Positions 54,360 through 63,382 of a DNA stretch of 64,000 bases are shown here, in pieces. The notes under the pieces are model-generated. The model made no database searches. It had not been told where the DNA came from and worked only from the letters and a program-made list of their open reading frames with translations. The stretch is from contig JABTUA010000001.1 in NCBI GenBank assembly GCA_015075635.1, forward strand, positions 1,302,001 through 1,366,000, given 5' to 3'. The DNA is from Polyangiaceae bacterium (lineage in GTDB: Bacteria > Myxococcota_A > Polyangia > Polyangiales > Polyangiaceae). Both the position numbers and the translations under genes were made by a program. Each line of letters opens with the position of its first letter. The first letter of the stretch is position 1.

Positions 54360-55109
54360 CTAGCACAGCCGCTCGAGCACGCGCTCGGCGCGGTCGCGGT
54401 CCGTGTCGGCGGCGCAGAGCTGCTCGAGCAGCCGCTGGCCGCGACTGGCCCATTGCCAGAGCGTCTGCTCGCTCGGTTCGCCGAGGTCCTGCTGGCGGAG
54501 GCGCTCGGCGACTTCCGCCGACGTGTCAGCGCAGATCCGCAGCCAGTAGCAGGTCCAGATTTGTGCCCGCGCCCGGGACGTCGGGGGCGCGGCCGCAGCG
54601 GCCGCGTCGGCGTAGTGCCGGATCGCTGCGTCGCGCGCCCGCGCTTCCTGGTCCAGCTCGACCAGGAAGTCGGCTCGCGGGAAGACGCCGGACTGCTCGG
54701 TGTGTGCGGCGGCGGGCGAGTCTTCGGCCACGTGACGGGCGCGGAATCGGGCGCGCGAGCGGTGCTCGTCGATGGCGGCGTTCGCGGCCATCGTGCGCAG
54801 CCAGCCCCTGGCGTTTCGCACCGACTCGGGTTCCGGCTGCTCGAAGTAGGCGTTGACGCGGATCAGCACCTTCTGGCGGAGCTCGTCGAGGTCGAGGCCT
54901 GACGCGTTGCAGAAGATCTGCCCGCGGTGGGCGCGCAGTGAGCGGTCGAGGCGCGTGAACCGCCGCTCGAAGGCGGCGCGGTCGCCGTCACGGACGGCGC
55001 GGTGCACGGCGCTGACGGCCGTGTCGAGGTCCGGGACGTGGGGCGGGGGGCACGAGGTGCCCGGTCGAGGGTCGAGGGGGTTGCGGGAGCGGGACGCGGC
55101 GTTGTTCAT
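54360..55109 (-). CDS. Sigma-70-like (ECF type) factor
   Basis: 249 residues. Residues 75-125 resemble sigma region 2: LDELRQKVLIRVNAYFEQPE and ARGWLRTMAANAAIDEHRSR, the usual helix that ends Ala-X-X-X-Ala-X-Asp-Glu-X-Arg-Arg. Region 4 should be in the last 80 residues; a helical segment is there (EVAERLRQQDLGEPSEQTLW) with only weak HTH features. Such a factor could direct transcription of island genes. No anti-sigma gene is adjacent. ATG at 55109. The stop lies 41 bp from the end of the truncated gene on the other strand. Confidence 0.65.
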   Translation of the reverse strand: MNNAASRSRNPLDPRPGTSCPPPHVPDLDTAVSAVHRAVRDGDRAAFERRFTRLDRSLRAHRGQIFCNASGLDLDELRQKVLIRVNAYFEQPEPESVRNARGWLRTMAANAAIDEHRSRARFRARHVAEDSPAAAHTEQSGVFPRADFLVELDQEARARDAAIRHYADAAAAAAPPTSRARAQIWTCYWLRICADTSAEVAERLRQQDLGEPSEQTLWQWASRGQRLLEQLCAADTDRDRAERVLERLC

Positions 55110-55138
55110 GCGCCTTAGTACTGGCGAGCACGTCCGGG

Positions 55139-55918
55139 TTACGGCGGGTGGCGGAAACAGTGACCATGGGCTTCACGGGTCAGACGCTCCGTCGCATGCC
55201 ACGCCTCCTGGCCTTCATGCTCCAGGAACGCCCACGTGAGGATGTCCGCGACTGCGTGCTCCGCGATGCGCGTGCGAGTCTGCTCGTCCAGGCTGTCGTG
55301 AAGCGCGGCGAGCTTCGCCGTCGCCCAGCGCATCCACATCGCCTCCGTCGGGCGTCCCCCGTCGAACGCCGCCAGCGCCGCCCCGCGCTCAAACATCCAA
55401 CGTTCCCGTCCGTCGACGACGCGTTTCTGGCGCGGGACGCGCTCGGCGAGCGCCGGGTCCTCGCCCACCTGCTCGAGCAGCTCTCGCAGGGTGCGCAGCT
55501 CGCTGGTTGCGCGGCCGATCTTGCGGAGCTCCGCATCGTGACGCTTGAGCGTTCGCATCACCTGCCGCGGCTCGCGATCGAGCTCTGCCGCGAGCTGTGC
55601 CAGAGACACCCACCCGTCCGGGGCTCCCCGCTGCGATCGCTCTTGCCCTGGCGACACCTTGCGTCGACGCAAGCGCCGCGTGGTGATCGGGGCGGCGGCA
55701 CGGCGCCGCGGCAGCTTCTTGGCGAGCTTCGCGACCTTCCCCGCGTCGTAGAGGGTGCGCCAAGCCGTCTGCCCGTCGGGAAGCCACGTGCCCGCGCGCG
55801 CCGGCTCTAGGTGCACCCGCAGCGTCGTCGTCGGGATGCCTTCGAATCGCGCGTCCCTCAGAAGTTGAGCGAGGGTCACGGTGCCAGGGGGCTGAACCCC
55901 GCCACGATGTACCGCCAT
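55139..55918 (-). CDS. HTH-containing island protein
   Basis: 259 residues. A C-terminal half rich in Ala/Glu/Arg follows an HTH-like segment (GWVSLAQLAAELDREPRQVM). The N-terminal part has VTLAQLLRDARFEGIPTTTL, which may be a second, similar unit. A basic stretch (KLPRRRAAAPITTRRLRRRK) lies between them. It is likely a DNA-binding protein of the island; the family is not recognised. ATG at 55918 was chosen. It precedes the sigma-like gene on the same strand by 29 bp, so the two may be one operon. Confidence 0.6.
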   Translation of the reverse strand: MAVHRGGVQPPGTVTLAQLLRDARFEGIPTTTLRVHLEPARAGTWLPDGQTAWRTLYDAGKVAKLAKKLPRRRAAAPITTRRLRRRKVSPGQERSQRGAPDGWVSLAQLAAELDREPRQVMRTLKRHDAELRKIGRATSELRTLRELLEQVGEDPALAERVPRQKRVVDGRERWMFERGAALAAFDGGRPTEAMWMRWATAKLAALHDSLDEQTRTRIAEHAVADILTWAFLEHEGQEAWHATERLTREAHGHCFRHPP

Positions 55919-56087
55919 GGGCCGACCCGTCGATGAATGTAGCCTGGGTCTCGACCACGACCAATCCGCCAGGGGGCTGCAGGTCTCGGTGTCAGGAACG
56001 CCCACGGCGCAGCGTCCTCAAGGCTTGGCGGCTAGGTGCCAGGCTGATATGAACGGCGCGCACGTATCTGCCGGACGGAGCGAAGTC

Positions 56088-57347
56088 ATGCCCAAGATCG
56101 TCATTGCAGACAACCAGTGGTGGTACAGCAAGTACCCGCTCGGTCGCGAAGTCGCAGAATGCCAGTACGTCGTTCTAAACATCGGAGGGCGACAATGCCC
56201 CATGGTGCACTCGGAGCCCGGGAAAGACGGTCGGCCCACCCACTCTTTCAAGTTCGTCAACAGAGAAGACGTCGCGCTGTGGCGGAGCCTTGCCGGCAGC
56301 GAGGTCGAAGTAGCCATCGACTACGCAGGCCCAGAAGACCCCCCCATTGATCTAGCATTTGGCGACGACAGCGCGATCGAGCACGTCGATTCGACGGTTC
56401 CCGTTCAGCACTTGCGGGCCGAAACCACGGTCCGTCGAGCGGGCGTGACCCGCTTCGACGCCTATGTGTTTGTCGACTTCAGCGCCAACTCTGAACCCAA
56501 GGCAGGGAAGGACAGCATCTGGGTTGGCGAGGGCGTGTTCGTCGAGAATGTCTTGGTCGTGTCCGCCGACCGGGCGTCGAATCCGCGGACACGCGCGGAC
56601 TGCGCGTCAGAGATTGCGGGCAAGATTCGCGGCCACGTCGAGGCGGGGCGCAAGGTGCTGCTGGGGCTCGACATCCCCTACGGCTACCCTCACGACGCTT
56701 ACCCACTCCTGTTTCCGAATACTGATTCTCCAACGTGGAGCACTCTGTGGAGCCACTTGGAACACCATGTCGAGGATCTCCCTTCCAACCGGAACAACCG
56801 ATTCGAAGTAGCAGCGTCGCTCAATGAGCTCGCAGGAGCCGGCTTGTTCTGGGGTTGCCCGGTCTCAAAGGCGGGGCCACATCTGCGCCCGACAAAGAGC
56901 GCGCCCATTTCGACCCCCGAGTACCGCATTGTCGAGCAGCGGCTCCGGGCGAGTCGCCGCAGGGCGTTCTCGCCCTTTCAACTCTTTGGCAACGGCTCCG
57001 TGGGAAGCCAAGCCATCCTTGGCATGGCGATGCTCCACCGCCTGCGGAGCTCGCCGGAGCTTCGGGGCCTGGTGTGGCCGTACGAGACTGGGTTCCAACT
57101 TCCTGAAAACGCAGACGTCGTACACGCCGAAATTTGGCCGGGGTGCATCGACGTGGACTTGACCCTACATCCCGTTCGCGACGCGGCCCAGGTGCTGAGC
57201 TACGTGAAGTGGGCCGCCTCCCACGATGCCGCGGGCTCCCTGGCGGGATACTTCTCCGATCCCACCACGAATCAAGAGGAGCGCGCCGCGGTTCTGCGAC
57301 GAGAGGGATGGATACTCGGCGTCGGATCTGCCACGCCGCGAGGCTAG
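56088..57347 (+). CDS. Long DUF429-like RNase H-fold protein
   Basis: 419 residues. From residue 115 it shows the RNase H-fold pattern: RFDAYVFVDFSANSEPKAGK (first Asp), KVLLGLDIPYGYPHDAY (second Asp), VVHAEIWPGCIDVDL (Glu) and DAAQVLSYVKWAASH. This type is often labelled as a cobalamin or molybdopterin protein in databases, which I think is a carry-over error. The first 110 residues are a separate small domain (QWWYSKYPLGREVAECQYVV). GGAG precedes the ATG at 56088. GC content and codon use are lower than in the core genes. It converges with the next gene (4-bp overlap of stops). Confidence 0.75.
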   Translation: MPKIVIADNQWWYSKYPLGREVAECQYVVLNIGGRQCPMVHSEPGKDGRPTHSFKFVNREDVALWRSLAGSEVEVAIDYAGPEDPPIDLAFGDDSAIEHVDSTVPVQHLRAETTVRRAGVTRFDAYVFVDFSANSEPKAGKDSIWVGEGVFVENVLVVSADRASNPRTRADCASEIAGKIRGHVEAGRKVLLGLDIPYGYPHDAYPLLFPNTDSPTWSTLWSHLEHHVEDLPSNRNNRFEVAASLNELAGAGLFWGCPVSKAGPHLRPTKSAPISTPEYRIVEQRLRASRRRAFSPFQLFGNGSVGSQAILGMAMLHRLRSSPELRGLVWPYETGFQLPENADVVHAEIWPGCIDVDLTLHPVRDAAQVLSYVKWAASHDAAGSLAGYFSDPTTNQEERAAVLRREGWILGVGSATPRG

Positions 57348-57682
57348 CTCGAGCCGCCCGCCCTCATCAGCGGAGTCGGGGGAGCGCTCGCCTTCACCAT
57401 GCTTCGCATCAGTCGTGCTCGACCACGGTTCGAGTCGGAGGCGGCAATGGCCAGGATGAGCGCGGCGCCTTGCTTGGCCTCGGCCTCGATGTCATCGCCC
57501 AGAGCTCCGGCCTCGCCGGCCAGGGCGGCGGCGTGCGCCGGCGGCAGATCGCGTACCCGGAGATAGAGCCAGGCAAGCAGGCGAGCTGGGCCGAGGCGCC
57601 CTCTGGCGTGGAGTCGCGCGAACAAGGCGTACTCCATGAAGTGTTGGGCGAAGGCGTCGGTGCTGGACCGGCGGTGTGTCAT
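57344..57682 (-). CDS. Unrecognised 112-residue helical protein
   Basis: Ala/Leu/Arg-rich and mostly helical: HFMEYALFARLHARGRLGPA, LAWLYLRVRDLPPAHAAALA, AKQGAALILAIAASDSNRGR. ATG at 57682 with AGGGGAACG upstream. It follows zinc-ribbon-like protein B and the protein at 57986-58630 on the same strand, so the three probably form one unit. Function unknown. Confidence 0.55.
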   Translation of the reverse strand: MTHRRSSTDAFAQHFMEYALFARLHARGRLGPARLLAWLYLRVRDLPPAHAAALAGEAGALGDDIEAEAKQGAALILAIAASDSNRGRARLMRSMVKASAPPTPLMRAGGSS

Positions 57683-57741
57683 GGCTCGTTCCCCTGTTCT
57701 CGGAGGCGAGACGACGAGCGCGAGCTCTCGCCTGACACGGG

Positions 57742-57951
57742 TCAAGACTGGCGTTTCGGAGCGCAATTCTCTTCCGAGCCGAAGTGCTGGACGAACAGCT
57801 CCTTGTGCACGGGATCTCGGATCGCGTCCAAGACCATGGCAGCGAACCTGCGGTCCCTCCGCACCCGAGCAGCGAGCTCCACGAAGCGGTGTCCCAGCCT
57901 CGAGCCGCACGCTGCACAACCCCGTGCTCGAGGCGCGCCGTGCGTCGGCAC
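57742..57951 (-). CDS. Small zinc-ribbon-like protein B
   Basis: 69 residues. A single Cys pair (RGCAACGSRLGHRF) is followed by VELAARVRRDRRFAAMVLDA and KELFVQHFGSEE, a relative of protein A (53118-53441) that lacks A's first Cys pair, unless the true start is upstream. GTG at 57951, 34 bp after the 57986-58630 gene. Function unknown. Confidence 0.55.
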   Translation of the reverse strand: MPTHGAPRARGCAACGSRLGHRFVELAARVRRDRRFAAMVLDAIRDPVHKELFVQHFGSEENCAPKRQS

Positions 57952-57985
57952 ACGGAACAGCGCCCGATCTCCGGGCTTCCGCTGG

Positions 57986-58630
57986 TCACGCGAGCGCTCC
58001 GACCCAGGCTTCGAGAACTCGCCGCGCGTCGGTGCCGGGTTCCGCGAAGTCGGGCGCAGCGCGCAGGCTGCGGCGTGCCGCATCTCCGCGCTGCTCGACG
58101 ACCCACCGCGGATGGTCGCTGCAGTCTTCGACCGGGTCCGGGCTGGAGCCCCCGCCGCACCCGCACGTGACATGCCAGCAGGCGCTCTGGTACCAGCGGA
58201 GCGGCGTCGGCTCGATCCACAGCAGGGCCTCGTCGAGCCACCGCGCGTTGTCACAGTCGGCGATCTGCTCCGCAACCTCGACGAGCGCGCGGTGGCCTGG
58301 CCCGTGGTGGTAGAGCCACACCGCGATGGCTTGCCCCGCTCTCCAGCTCGATTCCCAGGCGCCGACCTGGGCAACCACCCACACCAGGTCGTCGGGGTCG
58401 AGCAGGTGGGATTGCCGCTGCTCCAGCGCGTCGAGGACCACCGCTTCCGCGTCGGCGGTGTTCCGCCGGAGCACCGCCAGTCTGAGGTCGCCTGCCACAT
58501 CGTCCCGACGAGGTCGTCGATTCGCCGCATTCCAGGCGCTGGCCTGTCGGAACACCTCTCGCGCAGCTTCCTTGTCACCTCGGGCGCGGGCCTCCTTGAG
58601 CTGTCGGCCGAAGTCCGGCTTGTCTGCCAT
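57986..58630 (-). CDS. Unrecognised 214-residue protein
   Basis: Helical, TPR-like texture without a clear repeat (EARARGDKEAAREVFRQASA, LVWVVAQVGAWESSWRAGQA, IADCDNARWLDEALLWIEPT). A Cys-rich segment CWHVTCGCGGGSSPD may bind metal. ATG at 58630. It is the first gene of a likely three-gene minus-strand unit with zinc-ribbon-like protein B and the 112-residue protein. It is divergent from the membrane protein gene (101-bp gap). Function unknown. Confidence 0.62.
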   Translation of the reverse strand: MADKPDFGRQLKEARARGDKEAAREVFRQASAWNAANRRPRRDDVAGDLRLAVLRRNTADAEAVVLDALEQRQSHLLDPDDLVWVVAQVGAWESSWRAGQAIAVWLYHHGPGHRALVEVAEQIADCDNARWLDEALLWIEPTPLRWYQSACWHVTCGCGGGSSPDPVEDCSDHPRWVVEQRGDAARRSLRAAPDFAEPGTDARRVLEAWVGALA

Positions 58631-58731
58631 TCGAGCCTCCTTGGTGAAGGTGACGATCGCCCGCGTGGAGGCCTGACAGGGGCGTAGAGGCCTGTCAGGT
58701 TCGTCGTTCCCACTGCGTCGAGGGGTGACAC

Positions 58732-60096
58732 ATGACGCCAGATGACCTTCGGGTTCGGTACGTGGAGGCCCTGGCCGAGCAGGTCCGGGACCGGGAGGCG
58801 GTTGGGCTCGATGAGGCGCTGGCCGACATGGGCGCGCAGCTCGCGGGGACCGAGGCCACCGACCTCCGAGACTGGTTCGAGTGCGCCTACGAACGCAGCC
58901 GACTCATTGCCGAGGCTGAGCGATACACGGTACCCGACCGGGAAGCGCTCCCGCCAAGTGCCTGCGACACGGAGACGCTGCGCTCGCTCCGTAGCACACT
59001 GCGGAAATCAGGGCTCGCGCAAGACCGCCGCGCGATCGACCTCGAGGAGCAAGCGACAGGCGCGGTGTCGAACGCACCCTCGGACATCGTCTCGCACGCT
59101 GGGGCCGTCGCAACCAGCGACGCGCGCACCAAGCTCCGCGTCCGTGCCGCGACTTCCGCGATAGAGAGTCGGGCAAGCTCGCAGGCCGAAGGTGAGCTCG
59201 ATCTCGAGGCCCAGCTGGAACGCCTGGCGCGGGGCGTTCAAGCACTCGGCCAAGACCCGGCCGATGCAGCTGCAGCGTGCGACGTCTGGGTCGCGCACTT
59301 GGCTCTGACCTTTGAGATCAGGTTCGCCAGGGACAAAGCGCGCGTCTGTCGCGAAGCGGCCGAACGCATCGACCAGGCGATTGCCCTCGACCTGGACCGC
59401 GACCGCAGCGAGCGCCTGAACGGCTATGCCCGGGAGTATCCGGCGCTCGTCGGTTTCATCACGGAGAGCACGAGCCTCCTGGCCGTCGAGATGGCGGATG
59501 CCGAAGTTCAGGCCGGTTCCACGGACGACGGGCCGGATGACGATGCGGACCCGGGGGATGAGGAAGACGAGGGCAGCGAACCCTTCGACTGGGACGAAAT
59601 CAGCCGGAAGCTCTCTGCCGAGCCTTCGACTCCGCCGTCACCGCGAACGTACCCAGAAGCAGTGCTCACGGGCCTCTGGTCGGGGACCGGTCACGCCGTG
59701 GTCGCGCTTGGGCTCGGAGCCGTATCGGGCGGCATTCTCGGCTGGGTGTATCCGCTGGGCCAGGGGGTCTCGGGACAGGTTTCGGGAGTACTGATCTTCG
59801 GGCTCGTCGGTTCGGCGCTGGTCCCGGCCGCCTGGGGTTGCGTTCTGGTGCTTCAGGCGGCGCTGAAGGTGCTCCAAGTCAACAAGCTGGTCGGAGTCGC
59901 GTTGCTCGGCGCCATTGCTGCAGTCCTGGGGGGTGCAGTGGACCTGTGCTGGGGCAGTGAGCCGGTCGCGATCATCGAACGCGGAGGGCTGCTGGCCATC
60001 CTGATCGCAAGTGCGGTTGGCCTCGGCGCTGCCGCGGTCGTGATGTTCGCATTGACCGCGATTGCGTTCGCGATCGCGGCGGCGTTCCGCAGATGA
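58732..60096 (+). CDS. Membrane protein with helical cytoplasmic N-terminus
   Basis: 454 residues. Residues 1-290 are soluble, helical, Asp/Glu/Arg-rich (ALADMGAQLAGTEATDLRDW, an acidic linker DGPDDDADPGDEEDEG). Residues 305-452 hold four or five membrane helices (VVALGLGAVSGGILGWVYPL, VSGVLIFGLVGSALVPAAWG, VALLGAIAAVLGGAVDLCWG, LLAILIASAVGLGAAAVVMF). No transporter family is recognised. ATG at 58732 with AGGGGTG upstream. It is followed by the long PcfJ-like gene 30 bp later on the same strand. Confidence 0.7.
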   Translation: MTPDDLRVRYVEALAEQVRDREAVGLDEALADMGAQLAGTEATDLRDWFECAYERSRLIAEAERYTVPDREALPPSACDTETLRSLRSTLRKSGLAQDRRAIDLEEQATGAVSNAPSDIVSHAGAVATSDARTKLRVRAATSAIESRASSQAEGELDLEAQLERLARGVQALGQDPADAAAACDVWVAHLALTFEIRFARDKARVCREAAERIDQAIALDLDRDRSERLNGYAREYPALVGFITESTSLLAVEMADAEVQAGSTDDGPDDDADPGDEEDEGSEPFDWDEISRKLSAEPSTPPSPRTYPEAVLTGLWSGTGHAVVALGLGAVSGGILGWVYPLGQGVSGQVSGVLIFGLVGSALVPAAWGCVLVLQAALKVLQVNKLVGVALLGAIAAVLGGAVDLCWGSEPVAIIERGGLLAILIASAVGLGAAAVVMFALTAIAFAIAAAFRR

Positions 60097-60126
60097 CCCC
60101 AAGCACCCGGGCGAAGGAGTGAACGC

Positions 60127-61344
60127 TTGCCTGTTCGACCCCTGTCCGAGCTGATCCCATTCGGCGGAAGCGGCGCCGTGCAGCCGCCGCGGGCGAAGTA
60201 CCGCTTTGCAGAAGGCTCGCTGTGGGTCAGCTTCGCCCCGTTTCTCGGCGTGCAACTGCGGCTGTCCTCGTGGCCCGACGGGCTCGAGCTCTACCGCCAG
60301 GACCTCGAAGGCTGGGTCCGCGAAGAGATGGACCCGCAAGTCCTGAACGTTGCCTCCGTGGAACGGCTCCCCGGCTACCATCCAGTTCGACGCTTCGCCG
60401 CCGACATCCCGGAGTGGGCACGCCAATCAGCGCGCCGGTACGTCTCCTGGCAACTGACGGTGCTCCGGTTGCTTCGACATTGCCCAGCCGCACGCGATCT
60501 GGCTCGGGGGGCTCCGACGTTGCTCTGGCTGTTCGCCTCGGCGGTGGATCGGCGTGACGTGAGCATGCCTCGCGCGTCGCACCTTCTCGAGCACCGACGC
60601 GTCGAAGTTCTCCGCTGGTGTGCCGGGGAACAGGCTTCCGCCTCGACGCTTCGCTTCTTGCAGAAGTTCGTCGCAAGCTATTCGCGCGGTGAGCTCGAGC
60701 TGCTCCAGCGCGCTCTGTCCGAGCCAGAAGTAGTCGCGTGGTTTCGCCACGAACCGGAGGTTCGGGTCGGCGACCTTCGTCGAGTCGTGCTCACACCACG
60801 CCTCCGCCGCTTCCGGTTCTTCCGCGAAGCGGTGGCCCAAGGCGAGGAGCGACCCGAGCTCGTGACGGAGCTCCCGCTGGTCGTGAGGGACGTGCGGCGG
60901 CTCGGCGCGGCGCTCGGGAGGCGCGACGTCTCCGCGGTTCTCGACAGATGCCGAACCGTTGCCAATCTGCGACAGCTCCACGATCGATGGAGCGACCTCG
61001 TGAACCTCGCAGCCGCGGAGCGCCGATTGCCGGACTATGTCGAACGGTACGGAAGCCACGAGTTCCCACGTGCGCCGCTTCCGGGCACCGAGAGCATCGT
61101 GCCCGTTGCCACCGTCGATGAGCTTGCCGCCGAAGGGCGTGAGCTCCGTCACTGCGTGCTCGCCCATGCTCCGGCGATCTTCGAGGGCAGGGCGTACGTT
61201 TACCGCGTGCTCGCTCCGGAACGAGCCACGCTCGAAGTCGCGATCCAGGGCTCGGCACTGACGCTGGCGCAGCTCCGGGGAGCCAGGAACGCCAAGGTCA
61301 GCGAGGAGACCCAGGAGGCCGTGCTGCGGTGGTTGGCGGGGTGA
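60127..61344 (+). CDS. PcfJ-like protein
   Basis: 405 residues. The C-terminal region (from about 315) has the features of PcfJ-like proteins of plasmids and phage-like elements: IVPVATVDELAAEGRELRHC, with the conserved His-Cys, then YVYRVLAPERATLEVAIQGS and LAQLRGARNAKVSEETQEAV. The N-terminal part is helical and unrecognised (FASAVDRRDVSMPRASHLLE). The function of PcfJ-like proteins is not known; they are found on mobile elements. TTG start at 60127 supported by GAAGGAG. A truncated paralogue lies at 53498-53980. Confidence 0.8.
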   Translation: MPVRPLSELIPFGGSGAVQPPRAKYRFAEGSLWVSFAPFLGVQLRLSSWPDGLELYRQDLEGWVREEMDPQVLNVASVERLPGYHPVRRFAADIPEWARQSARRYVSWQLTVLRLLRHCPAARDLARGAPTLLWLFASAVDRRDVSMPRASHLLEHRRVEVLRWCAGEQASASTLRFLQKFVASYSRGELELLQRALSEPEVVAWFRHEPEVRVGDLRRVVLTPRLRRFRFFREAVAQGEERPELVTELPLVVRDVRRLGAALGRRDVSAVLDRCRTVANLRQLHDRWSDLVNLAAAERRLPDYVERYGSHEFPRAPLPGTESIVPVATVDELAAEGRELRHCVLAHAPAIFEGRAYVYRVLAPERATLEVAIQGSALTLAQLRGARNAKVSEETQEAVLRWLAG

Positions 61345-61368
61345 AGTCGAGGCGGTCCGCGGCCGGAG

Positions 61369-62007
61369 TCACTTCTCTTCGTCGAGGTCGATGACCTCGG
61401 GGGTGACGCCGCGCTCGTCGCTCTTCTGGACAGGTGGATCCTCCTTGGGCTTGCCCTCGTCGCCTTCCGTGCTGGGCGACGCCTTTTCGAGATCCTCGTC
61501 CTCGACCGGAGCGCTCGGGGCCGCCTCGGCAGCAGCACGCAGCTCGCGTGCGTGGCGAGACACCGCGGACGAGCGTCGGAGAGCCACGAGCAGGTCTCGA
61601 ATGCTCCCGCGGTCGACCCGTTTGTTCGAGGTGACGAACTCCGCGGTGAACTCGTCCAGCTTCTCCTCGCCGGCCAAGGCGACCATCACGATCTGGACTC
61701 GGTGGTCGCTCGAGAGAAAGCCCCTCTCCTCGACGACTCGCACGGTCGGTTGCAGGACCAGATCCGCGCTGGCGCGCTGCTCGACGACCCTGTAGCCCTG
61801 CTTCTCGAGGTGGGACTTGAGCGCGAGATAGACGCCCCCGCTCGCGCCGAAGATATCCTTGGTCGAGACGTAGACTCGGAGAGCGGCAAGCTCTTTCGGT
61901 GCGCTCTCCTCCGGTCGGGCGTCTTTGGCAGGAGGTGAAGTCGCGGGGCGGTCGCAGGCACCGAGTCCCGCAGACAGCGCTCCGAGGAGGATGCAGGTTC
62001 GCAGCAT
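61369..62007 (-). CDS. Lipoprotein downstream of a VWA / outer-membrane gene pair
   Basis: 212 residues. The lipobox SAGLGACDRP is followed by an alpha/beta part (LRVYVSTKDIFGASGGVYLA, HLEKQGYRVVEQRASADLVL, QIVMVALAGEEKLDEF) reminiscent of small periplasmic domains, and an acidic C-terminal tail. ATG at 62007; an ATG at 62034 would overlap the upstream gene. It is the third gene of a minus-strand operon with the outer-membrane and VWA genes. Function unknown. Confidence 0.68.
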   Translation of the reverse strand: MLRTCILLGALSAGLGACDRPATSPPAKDARPEESAPKELAALRVYVSTKDIFGASGGVYLALKSHLEKQGYRVVEQRASADLVLQPTVRVVEERGFLSSDHRVQIVMVALAGEEKLDEFTAEFVTSNKRVDRGSIRDLLVALRRSSAVSRHARELRAAAEAAPSAPVEDEDLEKASPSTEGDEGKPKEDPPVQKSDERGVTPEVIDLDEEK

Positions 62008-62014
62008 CGGCAGC

Positions 62015-63382
62015 TCACAGGGTGAGGACGGCATGGAGTTGGAGGGACCACAGAACGTCCCAGTTGAGCGGCGGGGATTCCTGCTCAGCGCCGGTCGAGC
62101 TCCCCGAGCCGGTAGTGTCGGTCTTGTCGTCGGACTTCTTCGAGTAGAAGAACGACGCTCCGCCGATCGACCCGGTGGCCCCGGCCACCAGTGAGGGAGC
62201 GCCCGTCGTCAGGGCGCCGAAGTAGCCGACGACCGCGTTGGCTTGGTAGTAGCCGATGGTCCAGTCCTCCGGCAGCGCGTCGGAGAGCTCGAGATCCTGG
62301 AGCAGGTGAACCTGCCCGACGCCGAACTGCATCGCGACGTCGTAGTACAGGCGTTCCGGTGAAGGTGGCACGCCCGCGCCGAGCGCCAGTCCAGCTCCAC
62401 GAAAACGGGCATCGAACACGAACTCATCCAGGTAGGCGTCGCCGACGCGCAGCATGTACGGCTTCGCATAAGCGATGTAGCCGACACCGAGGTAGAAGGG
62501 TGGGTACTTGCTGGTCGGGGTCTCCAGCATGCCGGTCTGTCGAGCGTCGTGGTTGTACTGAAGGCCGACGACGAAAGTCTCGAACGACGAGGTCGTGTGA
62601 ATCGGCTGGGTAGTGAGCGGGAAGCTCGCCGGGTCATCGTTCTGGCTCGCCTTGTGAGGAATGATCCGAACCGGTTGGGTGGGTTGGGCGGTGCTCTCCA
62701 ACGCGCGCGCCTCGTAGCGCAGCACGGGTTCCCAGTGCTCGCTGATCGGAATGCCCACCATCGCCAGCAACCACGCGGCCTTTGCCGCGACATTGCCTGT
62801 CGACTCGGCCGCGGCGGCGAACTCCCCGCGTGGTGCCGCCAGGCCGTTGGACTCGTAGTAGCCCCGATGGATGCGAAGCACGTCGCCCATGTTGGCGTGC
62901 AGGTCGAGTTGCCACGTGGTGTACGTCGTGGCCTTCGCGGTCATGGCCGGGTACTGCTGGACGCTCCAGCCGCGGATCCCCCCGCCTCCGATGAGGTCCA
63001 GCTCGAATTCGTGAGGGGCGAGCCGAGGGTGTTGCGCGGGCTGGCCGCGCACCGCCAGGGCGACGTCTTGGTCACCAGAATCCGACTCCGGCCAAGGCGG
63101 CTCGGGGCCCAGGTTCCGCGGCTCCTCGCTCGGCTGGGCTGCCGGACGGTACCGTGCGCTGGGCTGCGGGCTCCGATACGACGGCGTGCTTGCGCTGGAC
63201 GCGGGCAGGGCCGTGCGAGTCTTGTCGCGGACCTTCTTGCCGATTGTTCCCTCCGCAGAGGCCGGGCGCGCCAGCGCCAGCGCCAGCATGCACGTGAGCG
63301 CAGCGACGCGGCGGCGAGTCGTGCTTGCAGCGTCGTCGCGGTCGGTGGGCATCTGCATCCAGTCGTCGACGATTGCTTTCAC
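62015..63382 (-). CDS. Outer-membrane beta-barrel-like exported protein
   Basis: 455 residues. A signal (VAALTCMLALALARPASAEG) follows a long n-region; then a Pro/Ser-rich stretch and a strand-rich body (HEFELDLIGGGGIRGWSVQQ, PPFYLGVGYIAYAKPYMLRV, WTIGYYQANAVVGYFGALTT) ending LHAVLTL. This is a barrel-like layout, family unknown. The GTG at 63382 is chosen because it overlaps the stop of the upstream VWA gene (GTGA); ATGs at 63358 and 63352 are alternatives. It probably works with the VWA protein and the lipoprotein. Confidence 0.68.
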   Translation of the reverse strand: MKAIVDDWMQMPTDRDDAASTTRRRVAALTCMLALALARPASAEGTIGKKVRDKTRTALPASSASTPSYRSPQPSARYRPAAQPSEEPRNLGPEPPWPESDSGDQDVALAVRGQPAQHPRLAPHEFELDLIGGGGIRGWSVQQYPAMTAKATTYTTWQLDLHANMGDVLRIHRGYYESNGLAAPRGEFAAAAESTGNVAAKAAWLLAMVGIPISEHWEPVLRYEARALESTAQPTQPVRIIPHKASQNDDPASFPLTTQPIHTTSSFETFVVGLQYNHDARQTGMLETPTSKYPPFYLGVGYIAYAKPYMLRVGDAYLDEFVFDARFRGAGLALGAGVPPSPERLYYDVAMQFGVGQVHLLQDLELSDALPEDWTIGYYQANAVVGYFGALTTGAPSLVAGATGSIGGASFFYSKKSDDKTDTTGSGSSTGAEQESPPLNWDVLWSLQLHAVLTL

